In this document: in pieces, positions 22,716-30,809 of the stretch
How the letters are laid out: the number at the start of each line of letters is the position of its first letter
Position numbering within the stretch: position 1 is the stretch's first letter
Assembly (NCBI GenBank): GCA_021799275.1
Contig: JAJZAT010000005.1
Span: 57,993-121,992, forward strand
Reading direction: 5' to 3'
Length of the DNA stretch: 64,000 nt
From: Bacillota bacterium
GTDB taxonomy: Bacteria; Bacillota; Sulfobacillia; JAJZYS01; JAJYTV01
The notes under the pieces: generated by a model
Told to the model about the DNA's origin: nothing
Database searches by the model: none
Seen by the model: only the letters and a program-made list of their open reading frames with translations
Program-made: the position numbers and the translations under genes

Positions 22716-23258
22716 TCAGACGGCACCTCCTGAGTGGGATTCGCCCGGCAGGAAGCGGGCGGCGAGGATGCGTGCGAGCCAGGCAAGCAGGAGTCCGACG
22801 ATCGCGGCGGCGACGACGTCGCTCGGCCAGTGGGCTCCCAGGTAGAGACGGGACCAGGCGACGGCCGCCGCGTAGACGTAGCCGAGGTAGGTGCCGAAGC
22901 GCCCTTCGCGACCCCAGACTGCGGCGCCGGCGAAGGCGGCCGAGCTGTGCCCCGAGGGGAGGGAGGCGCCGCCGGGCACGGGGCCGAGCAGGATGCTCCG
23001 GCCGAGCACCAGGAATGGGCGGGGGCGTCCGATGACCGGCTTCAGCACAAGGTCGACAACGATGACGACGAGGAGCAGCGCGAGGAGGATGGCGATGCCG
23101 ACGCGGCGTTCTTCCCCCTTGCGGAAGAAGAGCCTCAAGAGCCCCAGGATGAGCCACACGCCACCGAACGATCCGAGCCACGTGAGCCCCATCGCCACCG
23201 GGAAGAGCCAGTGGGGCTGACCTGCGAAGAAGCGCAGGATCGCGATGTCGGGGTGCAT
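22716..23258 (-). CDS. PAP2-family phosphatase, likely undecaprenyl-diphosphate phosphatase
   Basis: 180-residue membrane protein with five or six hydrophobic segments. All three acid-phosphatase motifs are intact: KPVIGRPRPF (K-x6-RP), LPSGHSSAAF (PSGH), and SRLYLGAHWPSDV (SR-x5-H-x3-D). Enzymes of this type dephosphorylate lipid carriers such as undecaprenyl diphosphate or phosphatidylglycerol phosphate on the outer face of the membrane. Its ATG overlaps the upstream transglycosylase stop by one base (TGATG), and fabH begins one base after its own stop. Neighbours support a role in recycling the peptidoglycan lipid carrier. Confidence 0.93.
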   Translation of the reverse strand: MHPDIAILRFFAGQPHWLFPVAMGLTWLGSFGGVWLILGLLRLFFRKGEERRVGIAILLALLLVVIVVDLVLKPVIGRPRPFLVLGRSILLGPVPGGASLPSGHSSAAFAGAAVWGREGRFGTYLGYVYAAAVAWSRLYLGAHWPSDVVAAAIVGLLLAWLARILAARFLPGESHSGGAV

Positions 23259-24007
23259 CAGCGAAGTCCCCACGGTGCCCTCAGCACCTGCCGTCCCTGT
23301 GCGGAGGTGAGGTCGCCCGCGGCCTCCATGGCCGCCACGACCTGCGCCTGGCGCTGGGCCGCGGCCTTCGGGTTCGCCAGCGGATCGTAGTAGCTCGGCG
23401 CCTGCGGCAGGCCGGCGAGCAGGGTGCTCTGGGCCAGGGTGAGCTGCGCCGGGGTGCGGCCGAAGTAGGTCTCGGAGGCCGCGAAGATGCCGTAAGCCCC
23501 ATGGCCGAGGTAGACCTGGTTCAGGTAGAGGGCAAGGATCTCGCGCTTCGGGTCGAGTTGCGTGAGCGCGATGGCGAGCACCATCTCCTCGAGCTTGCGC
23601 GGGATCGTCTTGCGATCGGTGAGCAGCTGGTCGCGCACCAGTTGCTGTGTGATGGTGGAGCCGCCTTCGACGAACTGGCCGGATGCAAGGTCGACGAGGA
23701 CGGAACGCGCGATGCCCTCGAAGCTCACCCCGATGTTGGTCCAGAAGCTGCGGTCCTCGGTGGCCAGAAGGGCCGTCACGAGGCTCGGCGCCACGCCCCG
23801 GACCGGCACCCACCTGCTGTGGTGGAGGCGGAGCACCTCGTGCACCTTGGCCGGCAAGGCCCTGAGATCGGGCAGCCGGATATAGGCGTAGAGGCCTCCC
23901 GCACCCAGGGCCACGACGAAGGTGAACGCCAGGGTGAAGAGGATCGAGAGCCCCTTCCTCAGTCCGCCTACCGGATGCCTCTGCGTGGCGGGCGCGATGC
24001 CTTCCAC
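23258..24007 (-). CDS. Monofunctional peptidoglycan transglycosylase (GT51)
   Basis: 249 residues. One N-terminal membrane segment (about 19-42), then a GT51 domain only: catalytic ATEDRSFW, EGGSTITQQLVRDQLL, KREILALYLNQVYLG, and the final LAQSTLLAGLPQAPSYYDP. No transpeptidase domain follows, so it polymerises glycan strands but cannot crosslink. GTG start at 24007, with the AGGGG of its binding site very close to it. It overlaps the upstream gene by 40 bases and the PAP2 gene by one, so all are coexpressed. Confidence 0.92.
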   Translation of the reverse strand: MEGIAPATQRHPVGGLRKGLSILFTLAFTFVVALGAGGLYAYIRLPDLRALPAKVHEVLRLHHSRWVPVRGVAPSLVTALLATEDRSFWTNIGVSFEGIARSVLVDLASGQFVEGGSTITQQLVRDQLLTDRKTIPRKLEEMVLAIALTQLDPKREILALYLNQVYLGHGAYGIFAASETYFGRTPAQLTLAQSTLLAGLPQAPSYYDPLANPKAAAQRQAQVVAAMEAAGDLTSAQGRQVLRAPWGLR

Positions 24008-24558
24008 CCCCTGAGGTGCAAGAGAACCTCCACAGGTGCCGAGAAGAGGCCCTGGGCCAGGAGCACGGCGACCGCCGAGGTGATGCCGAGGATCAGGCCA
24101 CCCGCCTCGTCACTGGGGAAGTACAGTCCGGCGAGCATCTGACTGAGCGCCGCCAGGGCCGCGTACAAGAACCCGAGCACCACCCAGTCCTCTCCCGCGC
24201 ACCAGAGACCGGCCGCGGCCCCGAACAGGAATGCGCCGAGACGGGCCGGGAAGGCCGACGAGACCGGCAGCGGCACGAGGGCCCGGACGAGCCCGCCCGA
24301 GGCAGCTGGCGGACGGGCAATGGGGAACGAGCTCGACAGCAGGACGGCGAGCAGGTACGCGACGCCCCCTGCGAGTAGCGCATGGACGACGGCCCTGCGC
24401 ACATCCACCCGCCCCCGCGGCCAGAGCACCAGCACCGCCAGCAGCAGCAGCACGGCGCCAAGGCCAGCCCAGCGGGACGCCAGGACAACCGTCGGACCGA
24501 GGCCCAGCGTCAGGGCTTCCGCCTGCAGCCAGTGCAACGGGTAGATTTCAACACCCAA
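23968..24558 (-). CDS. PAP2-like membrane protein with lost catalytic residues
   Basis: 196 residues, TTG start 24558 after AGGTGAT. Five or six hydrophobic segments. The layout mirrors BcrC-type PAP2 phosphatases, but catalytic positions are replaced. The region corresponding to SSFPSDHA reads SSAFPARLG, and the region corresponding to SRVYxGxHYPSD reads SQMLAGLYFPSD. FPIARPP keeps the RP of motif 1. Catalysis by the usual mechanism looks impossible, so it may be a regulatory or substrate-binding pseudoenzyme. It overlaps the transglycosylase gene by 40 bases and lies 34 bases after the ribokinase stop. The assignment rests on aligned motifs by eye. Confidence 0.6.
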   Translation of the reverse strand: MGVEIYPLHWLQAEALTLGLGPTVVLASRWAGLGAVLLLLAVLVLWPRGRVDVRRAVVHALLAGGVAYLLAVLLSSSFPIARPPAASGGLVRALVPLPVSSAFPARLGAFLFGAAAGLWCAGEDWVVLGFLYAALAALSQMLAGLYFPSDEAGGLILGITSAVAVLLAQGLFSAPVEVLLHLRGWKASRPPRRGIR

Positions 24559-24592
24559 GTACTATCACCTGCTCACAAGAAAGCTTTCCGCA

Positions 24593-25498
24593 TTAGCGGT
24601 GCCGCCTGAAGGCATCGAGTTCCTCGCGTGTCGGCAAGGCTGCCTGGGCGCCCTTGCGCCGCGTGGCCAGGGCTCCCGCCGAGACGGCGAATTCAGCCGC
24701 CTCGAAAGCATCCCTTCCCTCGCAGAGCGCCGTAGCGAGCGCGCCCATAAACGCGTCGCCGGCACCCGTCGTGTCGACCGCCTCCACCCTGGGGGCCGCG
24801 ATGTGCCGCTCCTCCCGGCGGGTTACGACCAAGGCGCCTTCCGCGCCCAGCGTGACGCACACCACATCAGGCCCCATGGCGAGCATGGCTCGAGCTGCCG
24901 CCGCGGGATCCGCGATGCCCGTCAAAAGCTCCGCCTCCAGGCGGTTCGGCACGAGCCAGTGCGACAAGGCTACCGCCTCCTGCAAGTCTTGCCGTGGCGG
25001 CGAGGGATTCAACAGCACGATGGCCCCCTTGCTCCTGGCCCGACGGGCCGCGGCCACCACGGCGGCCAAGGGCACCTCGAGCTGCAGCAGCAGGGCCCTG
25101 CAAGCGAAGAGGTCTTCCGGCAGCCCGAGGATCCCCTCCACCGCAAGCTCGCCGTTCGCGCCCTGCGCCACGGTGATCGCGTTCTCGCCGTCCGGTGTCA
25201 GCGAGATCGCGGCCATGCCGCTCATCGCGGGTACCACGTCGACGGTGTCCGTCAGGATGCCCTCTGCCGCGAGCCCATGCCGCAGCGCGGCGCCGATCGC
25301 GTCCTCCCCGACCATGCCCACCATGCGCACCCGGCTGCCGAGGCGGCTCGCCGCTACGGCCTGGTTTGCGCCCTTGCCGCCCGGGAGGAGCTCGGCCCTG
25401 CGCGCCAGGATGGTCTCGCCCGGCCGCGGCGGCGAGGCCACCTCGAGGACCAGATCCATGTTGATGCTGCCGACGACCAGGATGTCGTGGTCAGGCAT
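24593..25498 (-). CDS. rbsK: Ribokinase (PfkB family)
   Basis: 301 residues. Phosphorylates ribose at O5 with ATP. PfkB signatures: ILVVGSINMDLVLEV at the start, LLPGGKGANQAVAASRLG (sugar-binding GGKGANQA), and the C-terminal anion-hole/catalytic motif DTTGAGDAF. All are ribokinase-like rather than fructokinase-like, although adjacent ribose transport genes are absent. Its ATG overlaps the previous gene by 8 bases, so it is translationally coupled to it. Confidence 0.9.
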   Translation of the reverse strand: MPDHDILVVGSINMDLVLEVASPPRPGETILARRAELLPGGKGANQAVAASRLGSRVRMVGMVGEDAIGAALRHGLAAEGILTDTVDVVPAMSGMAAISLTPDGENAITVAQGANGELAVEGILGLPEDLFACRALLLQLEVPLAAVVAAARRARSKGAIVLLNPSPPRQDLQEAVALSHWLVPNRLEAELLTGIADPAAAARAMLAMGPDVVCVTLGAEGALVVTRREERHIAAPRVEAVDTTGAGDAFMGALATALCEGRDAFEAAEFAVSAGALATRRKGAQAALPTREELDAFRRHR

Positions 25499-25892
25499 CT
25501 TCGAGCGCTCCCGGCTCTACCTCGTCGCCGCTCTCCTTCGCCTGTTCCACGGCGCGGAAGTACACCGCTAGGCTGCGGGCCTCCCCTTCCGTCACCCGCA
25601 GGTAGGCGCGGCGCAGGGGATCGAGACGCAATGCGGCCAGTCGCAGCACCGGATGGCCGTCCTCCTCGATCCAGGCAGCGCCGAGCCTGCGCACCATCGT
25701 CTCGCCGACGTAGGCCCCGACTACCTCGGCCAGCATGTCGGGCTCGGCCGGCTGCTTGGCGACGTCACGGGTGATCAGCCCGTCGAGCTCCTCGAGCGAT
25801 GAAAGGGTGAAGTCCAGGAGCCCGCCGCCCGCCTCGCGGGCGGCCCGCACCTGGATGAAGGCGAGTCCCTTCATGCGATCTGCAATGTCCAA
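25491..25892 (-). CDS. Unknown protein coupled to ribokinase
   Basis: The frame extends to 26162, but a TTG at 25892 with GGGGGA five bases upstream gives a 133-residue product; the longer N-terminus reads like non-coding sequence. An ATG six codons later lacks a binding site. The protein is soluble, with LLDFTLSSLEELDGLITRD, EVVGAYVGETMVRRLGAAWI, and a helical acidic end. The pattern of a predicted strand, helix, and 'GAYVGExxxRxxGAxW' resembles small DUF3806-like proteins found next to metabolic genes; I am not sure of this. It overlaps the ribokinase start. Confidence 0.6.
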   Translation of the reverse strand: MDIADRMKGLAFIQVRAAREAGGGLLDFTLSSLEELDGLITRDVAKQPAEPDMLAEVVGAYVGETMVRRLGAAWIEEDGHPVLRLAALRLDPLRRAYLRVTEGEARSLAVYFRAVEQAKESGDEVEPGALEDA

Positions 25893-26311
25893 AGCGATCC
25901 CCCGGCCTCTTGGCAGCGAAATCCTCCCGGGTCCACGATTGCCCGAGTGTCCCCATCGTATCCACTTGAGCGAGGGCCAGGCAACCTCAGGCGACCCTGA
26001 CCGCTGTGCGCAATGGCTGCGTCTTTGCCACTTCGGCGCCTCATGGAGAGGAACGGCAGGCGGCTCCCTTGCCAGGAGTCCCCCGGTTTCGTACTTCGAT
26101 CTGCGCCGGTGCCCCGCTCGGTCGGGAATCGTTCGACATCTTGCGTTCGGCCGCACGAGCATGGTACTGCCTGCCGCTTGGCCTCATCTCCGCGGTTCGA
26201 CATGCGTCGACGGGTGTGGCGGCACGTCCAGTGCCCTGACGTCGTGCCCCAAGCCAGGGTTTTGCCCGCCTCCGGCGAATGCAGCCCCAATGCGAGGAAG
26301 GGGGCAACGCG
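25893..26311. other. Intergenic region between divergent genes
   Basis: About 420 bases between the ribokinase operon and the sedolisin gene. Frames on both strands are open by base composition but lack start signals and protein-like sequence. It should hold the two divergent promoters; I see no clear consensus promoter, riboswitch or repeat. Confidence 0.4.
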
Positions 26312-27661
26312 TTGAAGGTTTCCTTTTCCGGGTTCCGGGTTCCGCTCGCGGTGCTGGGCGTCGCGGCACTGGGCTCATTCATGGGGCTTGGCTCCATCGC
26401 CCAGGCAGCCAGTGGCAACTCGGCGTCGATCGTGTACACCGCCAATCCGCCGCACGTCTTTGCCTTCAAGTCCCTGCCGTCCGCTACGAACCTGAGCGAC
26501 CAGCAGCTCTGCGTCGATACCTACGGTTTGAACTGCTACGGACCGGCGGACATCCACGCAGCCTACAACATCCCGGCCGATCTAACCGGCGCGGGACAGA
26601 CAATTGTCATCGTGGACGCCTACGGCAGCCCGACGATCCGCCAAGACCTTGCCACCTTTGACGTGGCATTTGGCCTGCCCGACCCAACCCTGAACATCAT
26701 CTATCCCGACGGCACACCCACGTTCAACGGTGGCCACGGCACGGTCGGCGCCAACCAGGTCGGCTGGGCGGAGGAGACCTCTCTTGACGTCGAGTGGTCC
26801 CACGCCATAGCTCCTGCCGCCACCATCGACCTCGTGATCGCCCCGACGTCCTACGGCAACGCGCTGAACGTGGCCGAGGCGTACGCGGTGGACCACCACC
26901 TGGGCAACGTCATGTCGATGAGCTTCGGCGCGCCGGAGGCGGCTATCGCTGGCGGCGGAAACAACCTGCAACTGCAGCAGGCCGACCAGATCTACCAGAA
27001 CGCGGCCAGGGAAGGCATCAGCGTCTTCGCTTCCGCCGGTGACAACGGCGCAAGCAACGGCTATGCGCAACCCAACGCTCTCTTCCCCGCGTCCGACCCG
27101 TTCGTCACGTCTGTCGGGGGCACGGATCTCTTCACGAACACGGACGGTTCCTACAAGGGTGAGACCGTCTGGAACGACTCAGATCCGACGCTGTGCCCTT
27201 ACGGCTGCACCCAGGGCATATTCGGCGCCACGGGCGGAGCTCCGTCCGCCGTCTTCCAGGCGCCGTCGTATCAGTCCGCGCTGACGGGACAGACGATGCG
27301 CTCGACCGCTGACGTCTCGTACAACGCCTCCGTCTACACCGCGGTCATGGTCTACCTCGGCTTCCTCGGTCCAAACAGCGGCTTCTACTTCTTCGGCGGC
27401 ACCAGCGAGGGTGCCCCGCAGTGGGCCGCGATCACGGCGCTCGCCGACCAGGCGGCCGGCCACGCGCTCGGCTTCCTCAACCCGACGCTCTACAAGATCG
27501 GCCAGAACCCCACCGAGTACGCGGCGGACTTCCACGACGTCACGGTGGGCCAGAACGGCTTCAACGGCCCGGGCTTCCAGGCCGGCACCGGCTACGACAT
27601 GCCCACAGGTCTCGGCTCGCCGAACGTCGCGAACCTGATCCAGACACTCGCGGGCAAGTAG
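26312..27661 (+). CDS. Secreted sedolisin (S53) family peptidase
   Basis: 449 residues. TTG start at 26312 with GGAAGGGGG upstream gives a signal peptide ending near IAQAA. The catalytic set is complete: Glu155 and Asp159 in WAEETSLDVEW, oxyanion Asp244 in SAGDNGA, and Ser365 in FGGTSEGAPQWAA. The C-terminal calcium site is present as DFHDVTVGQNG and TGYDMPTGLGSPN. Sedolisins usually have a 150-200 residue propeptide; here only about 60 residues lie between the signal and the catalytic domain, so activation may differ. Many S53 enzymes work at low pH. A hairpin terminator follows. Confidence 0.93.
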   Translation: MKVSFSGFRVPLAVLGVAALGSFMGLGSIAQAASGNSASIVYTANPPHVFAFKSLPSATNLSDQQLCVDTYGLNCYGPADIHAAYNIPADLTGAGQTIVIVDAYGSPTIRQDLATFDVAFGLPDPTLNIIYPDGTPTFNGGHGTVGANQVGWAEETSLDVEWSHAIAPAATIDLVIAPTSYGNALNVAEAYAVDHHLGNVMSMSFGAPEAAIAGGGNNLQLQQADQIYQNAAREGISVFASAGDNGASNGYAQPNALFPASDPFVTSVGGTDLFTNTDGSYKGETVWNDSDPTLCPYGCTQGIFGATGGAPSAVFQAPSYQSALTGQTMRSTADVSYNASVYTAVMVYLGFLGPNSGFYFFGGTSEGAPQWAAITALADQAAGHALGFLNPTLYKIGQNPTEYAADFHDVTVGQNGFNGPGFQAGTGYDMPTGLGSPNVANLIQTLAGK

Positions 27662-27673
27662 CCCGAGCCCTCC

Positions 27674-27701
27674 GCAGCCCTCGCCAACCGGCGAGGGCTG
27701 C
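27674..27701 (+). terminator. Strong hairpin after the sedolisin gene
   Basis: GCAGCCCTCGCC (27674-27685) pairs perfectly with GGCGAGGGCTGC (27690-27701), loop AACC, followed by pyrimidine-rich TCTCTGTCCCTT-like sequence. It also faces the convergent GNAT gene. Confidence 0.75.
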
Positions 27702-27722
27702 CTCTCTGTCCCTTGCGCTGGA

Positions 27723-28298
27723 CTACGGCTTCGGCTCTCGCCTGGTGGTTCGGCGCATCACCACGCGCCCTCTCGGAGACCGCCGAGCGACCTCACGAAA
27801 CCCCGCCGCCAGGAACATGGGGGTCGTGCCAGTGTAGGTGCCGCTCGCGGTGTGCCGGCGGGTCGTCGCGGGATCGACAGGCACCCCCTCGACTGCCTGG
27901 GCGCCGTGGTCCTCGGCAAGCCGCACCGCTGCCGCGAGGAGCTCCTTGGCCACTCCCTGGCCGCGCCGGTCCTCGACGACGAAGAAGCAGGGAACCGCCC
28001 AAACCCCTGGCAAGTCGTCCACAGGCCCTGTCTCCGTGCCGGCCTGCAGGCGAGGATAGTCCTCTCGTGGGCTCACGGCCACCCACCCCACCGGCTCGTC
28101 CCCTTCGTAGGCGAGAAGGCCGATCGGGCACGCGGAGCGCTGGACGAGGCTCTCGGCCCGCTGCCTGGCCGTACCCTTGTGCTTCACGCCGTCTTCCCGC
28201 CACCACATGCACCAGCAGGAGCGGTTCGGGCCCATCTGCCGGCAGAGAGCGGCGAAGTCGTCCCAGCGCCCGGCCGTCAACGGGCGAATATCCACCAC
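27723..28298 (-). CDS. GNAT-family N-acetyltransferase
   Basis: 191 residues from GTG 28298, which has GGAGGG seven bases upstream. Begins VVDIRPLTAGRWDDFAAL and has the family's SCWCMWWREDG. The acetyl-CoA pyrophosphate loop is EDRRGQGVAKELL, and the C-terminal end is TTPMFLAAGFREVARR. It belongs to the subgroup of GNAT proteins with the WCMWW motif, the same broad group as the decayed gene at 17352-17598. Substrate unknown. Confidence 0.9.
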   Translation of the reverse strand: MVDIRPLTAGRWDDFAALCRQMGPNRSCWCMWWREDGVKHKGTARQRAESLVQRSACPIGLLAYEGDEPVGWVAVSPREDYPRLQAGTETGPVDDLPGVWAVPCFFVVEDRRGQGVAKELLAAAVRLAEDHGAQAVEGVPVDPATTRRHTASGTYTGTTPMFLAAGFREVARRSPRGRVVMRRTTRREPKP

Positions 28299-28431
28299 GC
28301 TCCGTCCCTCCTTCGCGGACTGCCGCGGGCAGGCACCTGCCAACCCGCATGACGGGCGAGCGTTGCAGCCCGGACTCCCTTCGGCTTCGACGCACCTTCG
28401 TGCCGCCCTTCAATGCCGGCGGCGCCGGCTC

Positions 28432-29191
28432 CTAGACCATGATCTTGCCTCCCGCCACGTCGAGGACGATTCCGGTCGTCCACGAGGAGGCTTCCGACGC
28501 GAGGAAGAGGGCGGCGGCCGCCACGTCCTCCGGCTGGCCAATGCGGCCGAGCGGAAACTCCGCCCCGAGCTGGTGGCGCTCCTGCTCCGTCATCCAGCGG
28601 CGCATGCGATCGTTCTCGATCGCCCATGGGGCGACACAGTTGACGCGCACCGGAGCCACTTCACGCGCAAGATGGCGCGTGAACGCGATGACGCCCGCCT
28701 TGGCCGCGGCGTACGCCGCGCAGGACTGCGCCGGCTGACGCGCCGCGGCCGAGGACATCGTGACGATGGCGCCACCGCCGCGCTCCACCATCTCGCCAAG
28801 GAAGGCCGAGACGGTGAGGAAGGTGGACGTGAGGTCAGACTCCAGCACCTCACGCCAATGCGCACCCGTCTCGCGCACGGTGGGTACGGGCATGCCATGG
28901 CCGCCCGCGAACGCCGCGAGGACGTCGACGGCACCGAAGCGCTCCTGCACCAGGCGATGAAGGCCGGCCACCGCCATGGGCGTCGCTGCAGTCCGCCGCG
29001 ACGCCCATGGCGGTGCCTTTACCCGCCGCGATGGTGGCAACCACCGAGTCGATGGCCGCCTGATCCCGGCCGACCACCACGACCGCCGCGCCATTCTCCG
29101 CAAACGCCTGCGCAGTGGCCGCGCCTATACCCCGCGACCCGCCCGTCACCACGACAACCTTCCCCGCGAGATCCGGACATTGAACGGTCAT
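28432..29191 (-). pseudogene. Short-chain dehydrogenase/reductase, frameshifted
   Basis: ATG 29191 follows GGGGAGC. The first frame gives GKVVVVTGGSRGIGAATAQA (NAD(P)-binding) through GTAMGVAADCSDA; the second, one base shifted, continues VAGLHRLVQERFGAVDVLAA, then the catalytic Ser in VTMSSAAARQ and the YAAAK pair, and ends at IVLDVAGGKIMV. Removing one base from GCCC near 28980 would restore one 252-residue enzyme. The shift falls within an 18-base perfect inverted repeat. It is either inactive, a sequencing error, or expressed by frameshifting. It lies 17 bases after the membrane-protein gene at 29209, in the same direction. Confidence 0.85.
28969..29015. repeat. 18-bp perfect inverted repeat inside the dehydrogenase gene
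   Basis: CACCGCCATGGGCGTCGC (28969-28986) is the exact reverse complement of GCGACGCCCATGGCGGTG (28998-29015), with an 11-base loop. Both arms are within coding sequence, and the reading frame of the dehydrogenase changes inside one arm. Confidence 0.95.
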
Positions 29192-29208
29192 GAGGCATGC
29201 TCCCCTTC

Positions 29209-29784
29209 CTACGGGTTGTTTGCCGGCGTCTGGTCGTGTGCCGCCCCGTCCTGGAGCCGCGCACGGTGCCATGGGACAAGGGCGATGAGCGCCAGCGCGA
29301 GGCTCACGCCCAGCACGGTGGTCGCGCCCCTGCCCGCTGGCTGCAGCGTCATCAGATAGACGATACCGATGCCGATCCAGCTCCTCGCGTAGACGGAGCG
29401 GCGCATGCCCTTGGAGCGCAGCACCGAGCGCAGTTCCACTGGCACCCCGTGGCCGGCCCCCAAAAGCCGGGCCGCCATCTGGGCTGGCCTGCTGCCGAAG
29501 GCGATGCCGAAAAGCGCAAGGAGAAGAAGACCGACCAGGGCCGCAACTGGCCAGCCTTGTCGCCAGAGCGAAGCGGTCTCGGCCAGGTAGATGCCGCTCA
29601 GGAGCACGAGGATCGTCGCTGGCAAGCCGATCAGCGGCAGCTTGGCGAACGGCCGGAGACTCGCGACCAGCTCCACGTCGCCCTGCGCCTGCTCGAGCCG
29701 CGCCACCAAAAACCACTCGACCGTCAAGGCAAGGAACACGCCGATCGCCCCGAGAACATGCAGAAAAAGAACAAGATCGTACAT
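29209..29784 (-). CDS. Four-helix integral membrane protein, DUF2269-like
   Basis: 191 residues from ATG 29784, which follows GGGAGGTGGG; the longer frame has no binding site. Four to five hydrophobic segments: residues about 4-25 (LVLFLHVLGAIGVFLALTVE), 49-69, 79-97, and 145-175. The N-terminal 'LHVLGAIxxF...EWFLxARL' pattern and the small size resemble DUF2269 or CopD-like membrane proteins. No metal-binding His/Cys cluster is evident apart from the first-helix His. Cotranscribed with the dehydrogenase that follows. Function unknown. Confidence 0.8.
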   Translation of the reverse strand: MYDLVLFLHVLGAIGVFLALTVEWFLVARLEQAQGDVELVASLRPFAKLPLIGLPATILVLLSGIYLAETASLWRQGWPVAALVGLLLLALFGIAFGSRPAQMAARLLGAGHGVPVELRSVLRSKGMRRSVYARSWIGIGIVYLMTLQPAGRGATTVLGVSLALALIALVPWHRARLQDGAAHDQTPANNP

Positions 29785-29900
29785 CGACGCCCACCTCCCA
29801 CCCGCTCGAGCCGACCCGAAGCCAGCATAGAAGGCGCCGGTGAACTGGTGGTGGAGAGCGTATGGCGATTCGGGGGAGGCATCCGCCAGGAGGTCGGATC

Positions 29901-30752
29901 GTGGACGACGCTGCGGCACGTGAGCCCTCTCGTTCCCTGCTCGTGGCCCTGGGACTCCCCGGAACCGCCACGGCCCACCCGACGACCGGCGCCAGCGGCG
30001 CGCCGGTCTGGCGCATCGACACGCCAGCAGGACGCTACGCCCTGCGGCTGCGTCCGTTCAACGAGGAGATGGCGACCCGCCGCGAGGCGTCCGCCATGCG
30101 CGCGGCGCAGTCCGGGGGCTTGCCGGTGGCGGAGGTCGTGCGCGAAGAGACGGTGGGAGACGCCTCGTGCCTCCTGACCAGCTGGTGTCCCGGCGAGACG
30201 CTCGCAAAAGCCGTCCTGGAAGACGGGGCGGACGCCCGTCGGCTCGGCAGGGCCTGCGGCCGTCTGCAGGCGAGCCTTCATGCCATCGAGGCCCCGTCGG
30301 AGCTCGCGACCCCCCGCAGCTGGCTCACCCAGACGCCCGAAGAGGAGCGCGTCCTGGGCGGCGGCATAGACCCGCGAGCCGCACGCCTTCTCCACCTCGA
30401 CTTCCACCCGCTCAACATCCTCACGGACGGTCAGGCGATCACAGGTGTGGTCGACTGGGTGAACGCAGCTGCCGGAGATCCGCGCCAGGACCTCGCGCGC
30501 AGTCTCGCGCTGCTGAACCTGGCCTTGCTGCCCATGGTGGAAGGCACGGCAGCGGTGGCGGCCGTCGAGCTCCTCACCGAGGCCTGGCTCGTCGGCTACG
30601 AGGAGGCCGCGGGCCCGCAGCCCCTGATGGACCGCTTCATGGCGTGGGCCGGGCTGCGCACCGTTCGGGACCTGCGCGGCAAGTGGCCCCAGGGCGCCCT
30701 CGCGGCCATGGAGGAGACCGTCAACGCCTGGGTGCGGGCCGTCGCAGACTGA
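29901..30752 (+). CDS. Phosphotransferase of the APH/choline kinase family
   Basis: 283 residues from GTG 29901 (AGGAGGT six bases upstream). Kinase-like fold: N-lobe WRIDTPAGRYALRLRP containing the ATP-binding strand (Arg replaces the usual Lys), a hinge LLTSWCPGETLAKAV, catalytic loop LHLDFHPLNILTDG (HxDxxxxN) and metal-binding VVDWVNAAAGDP. Relatives phosphorylate aminoglycosides, homoserine, choline or sugars. No clue to the substrate. Divergent from the membrane protein/dehydrogenase pair. Confidence 0.87.
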   Translation: MDDAAAREPSRSLLVALGLPGTATAHPTTGASGAPVWRIDTPAGRYALRLRPFNEEMATRREASAMRAAQSGGLPVAEVVREETVGDASCLLTSWCPGETLAKAVLEDGADARRLGRACGRLQASLHAIEAPSELATPRSWLTQTPEEERVLGGGIDPRAARLLHLDFHPLNILTDGQAITGVVDWVNAAAGDPRQDLARSLALLNLALLPMVEGTAAVAAVELLTEAWLVGYEEAAGPQPLMDRFMAWAGLRTVRDLRGKWPQGALAAMEETVNAWVRAVAD

Positions 30753-30764
30753 CCGAACGAGACG

Positions 30765-30797
30765 CAGGGGACCGCGGCATGGCGCCGCGGTCCCCTG
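30765..30797. terminator. 13-bp hairpin between convergent genes
   Basis: CAGGGGACCGCGG (30765-30777) pairs with CCGCGGTCCCCTG (30785-30797), followed on the plus strand by GGTTCTGTT. It separates the kinase-like and peroxiredoxin genes. Confidence 0.75.
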
Positions 30798-30809
30798 GGT
30801 TCTGTTCGA

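Noticed and set aside
26013..26315. Short plus-strand frames in the gap before the sedolisin gene
   Set aside because: No ribosome binding sites and no protein-like sequence; their ends lie in the untranslated region of the sedolisin gene.
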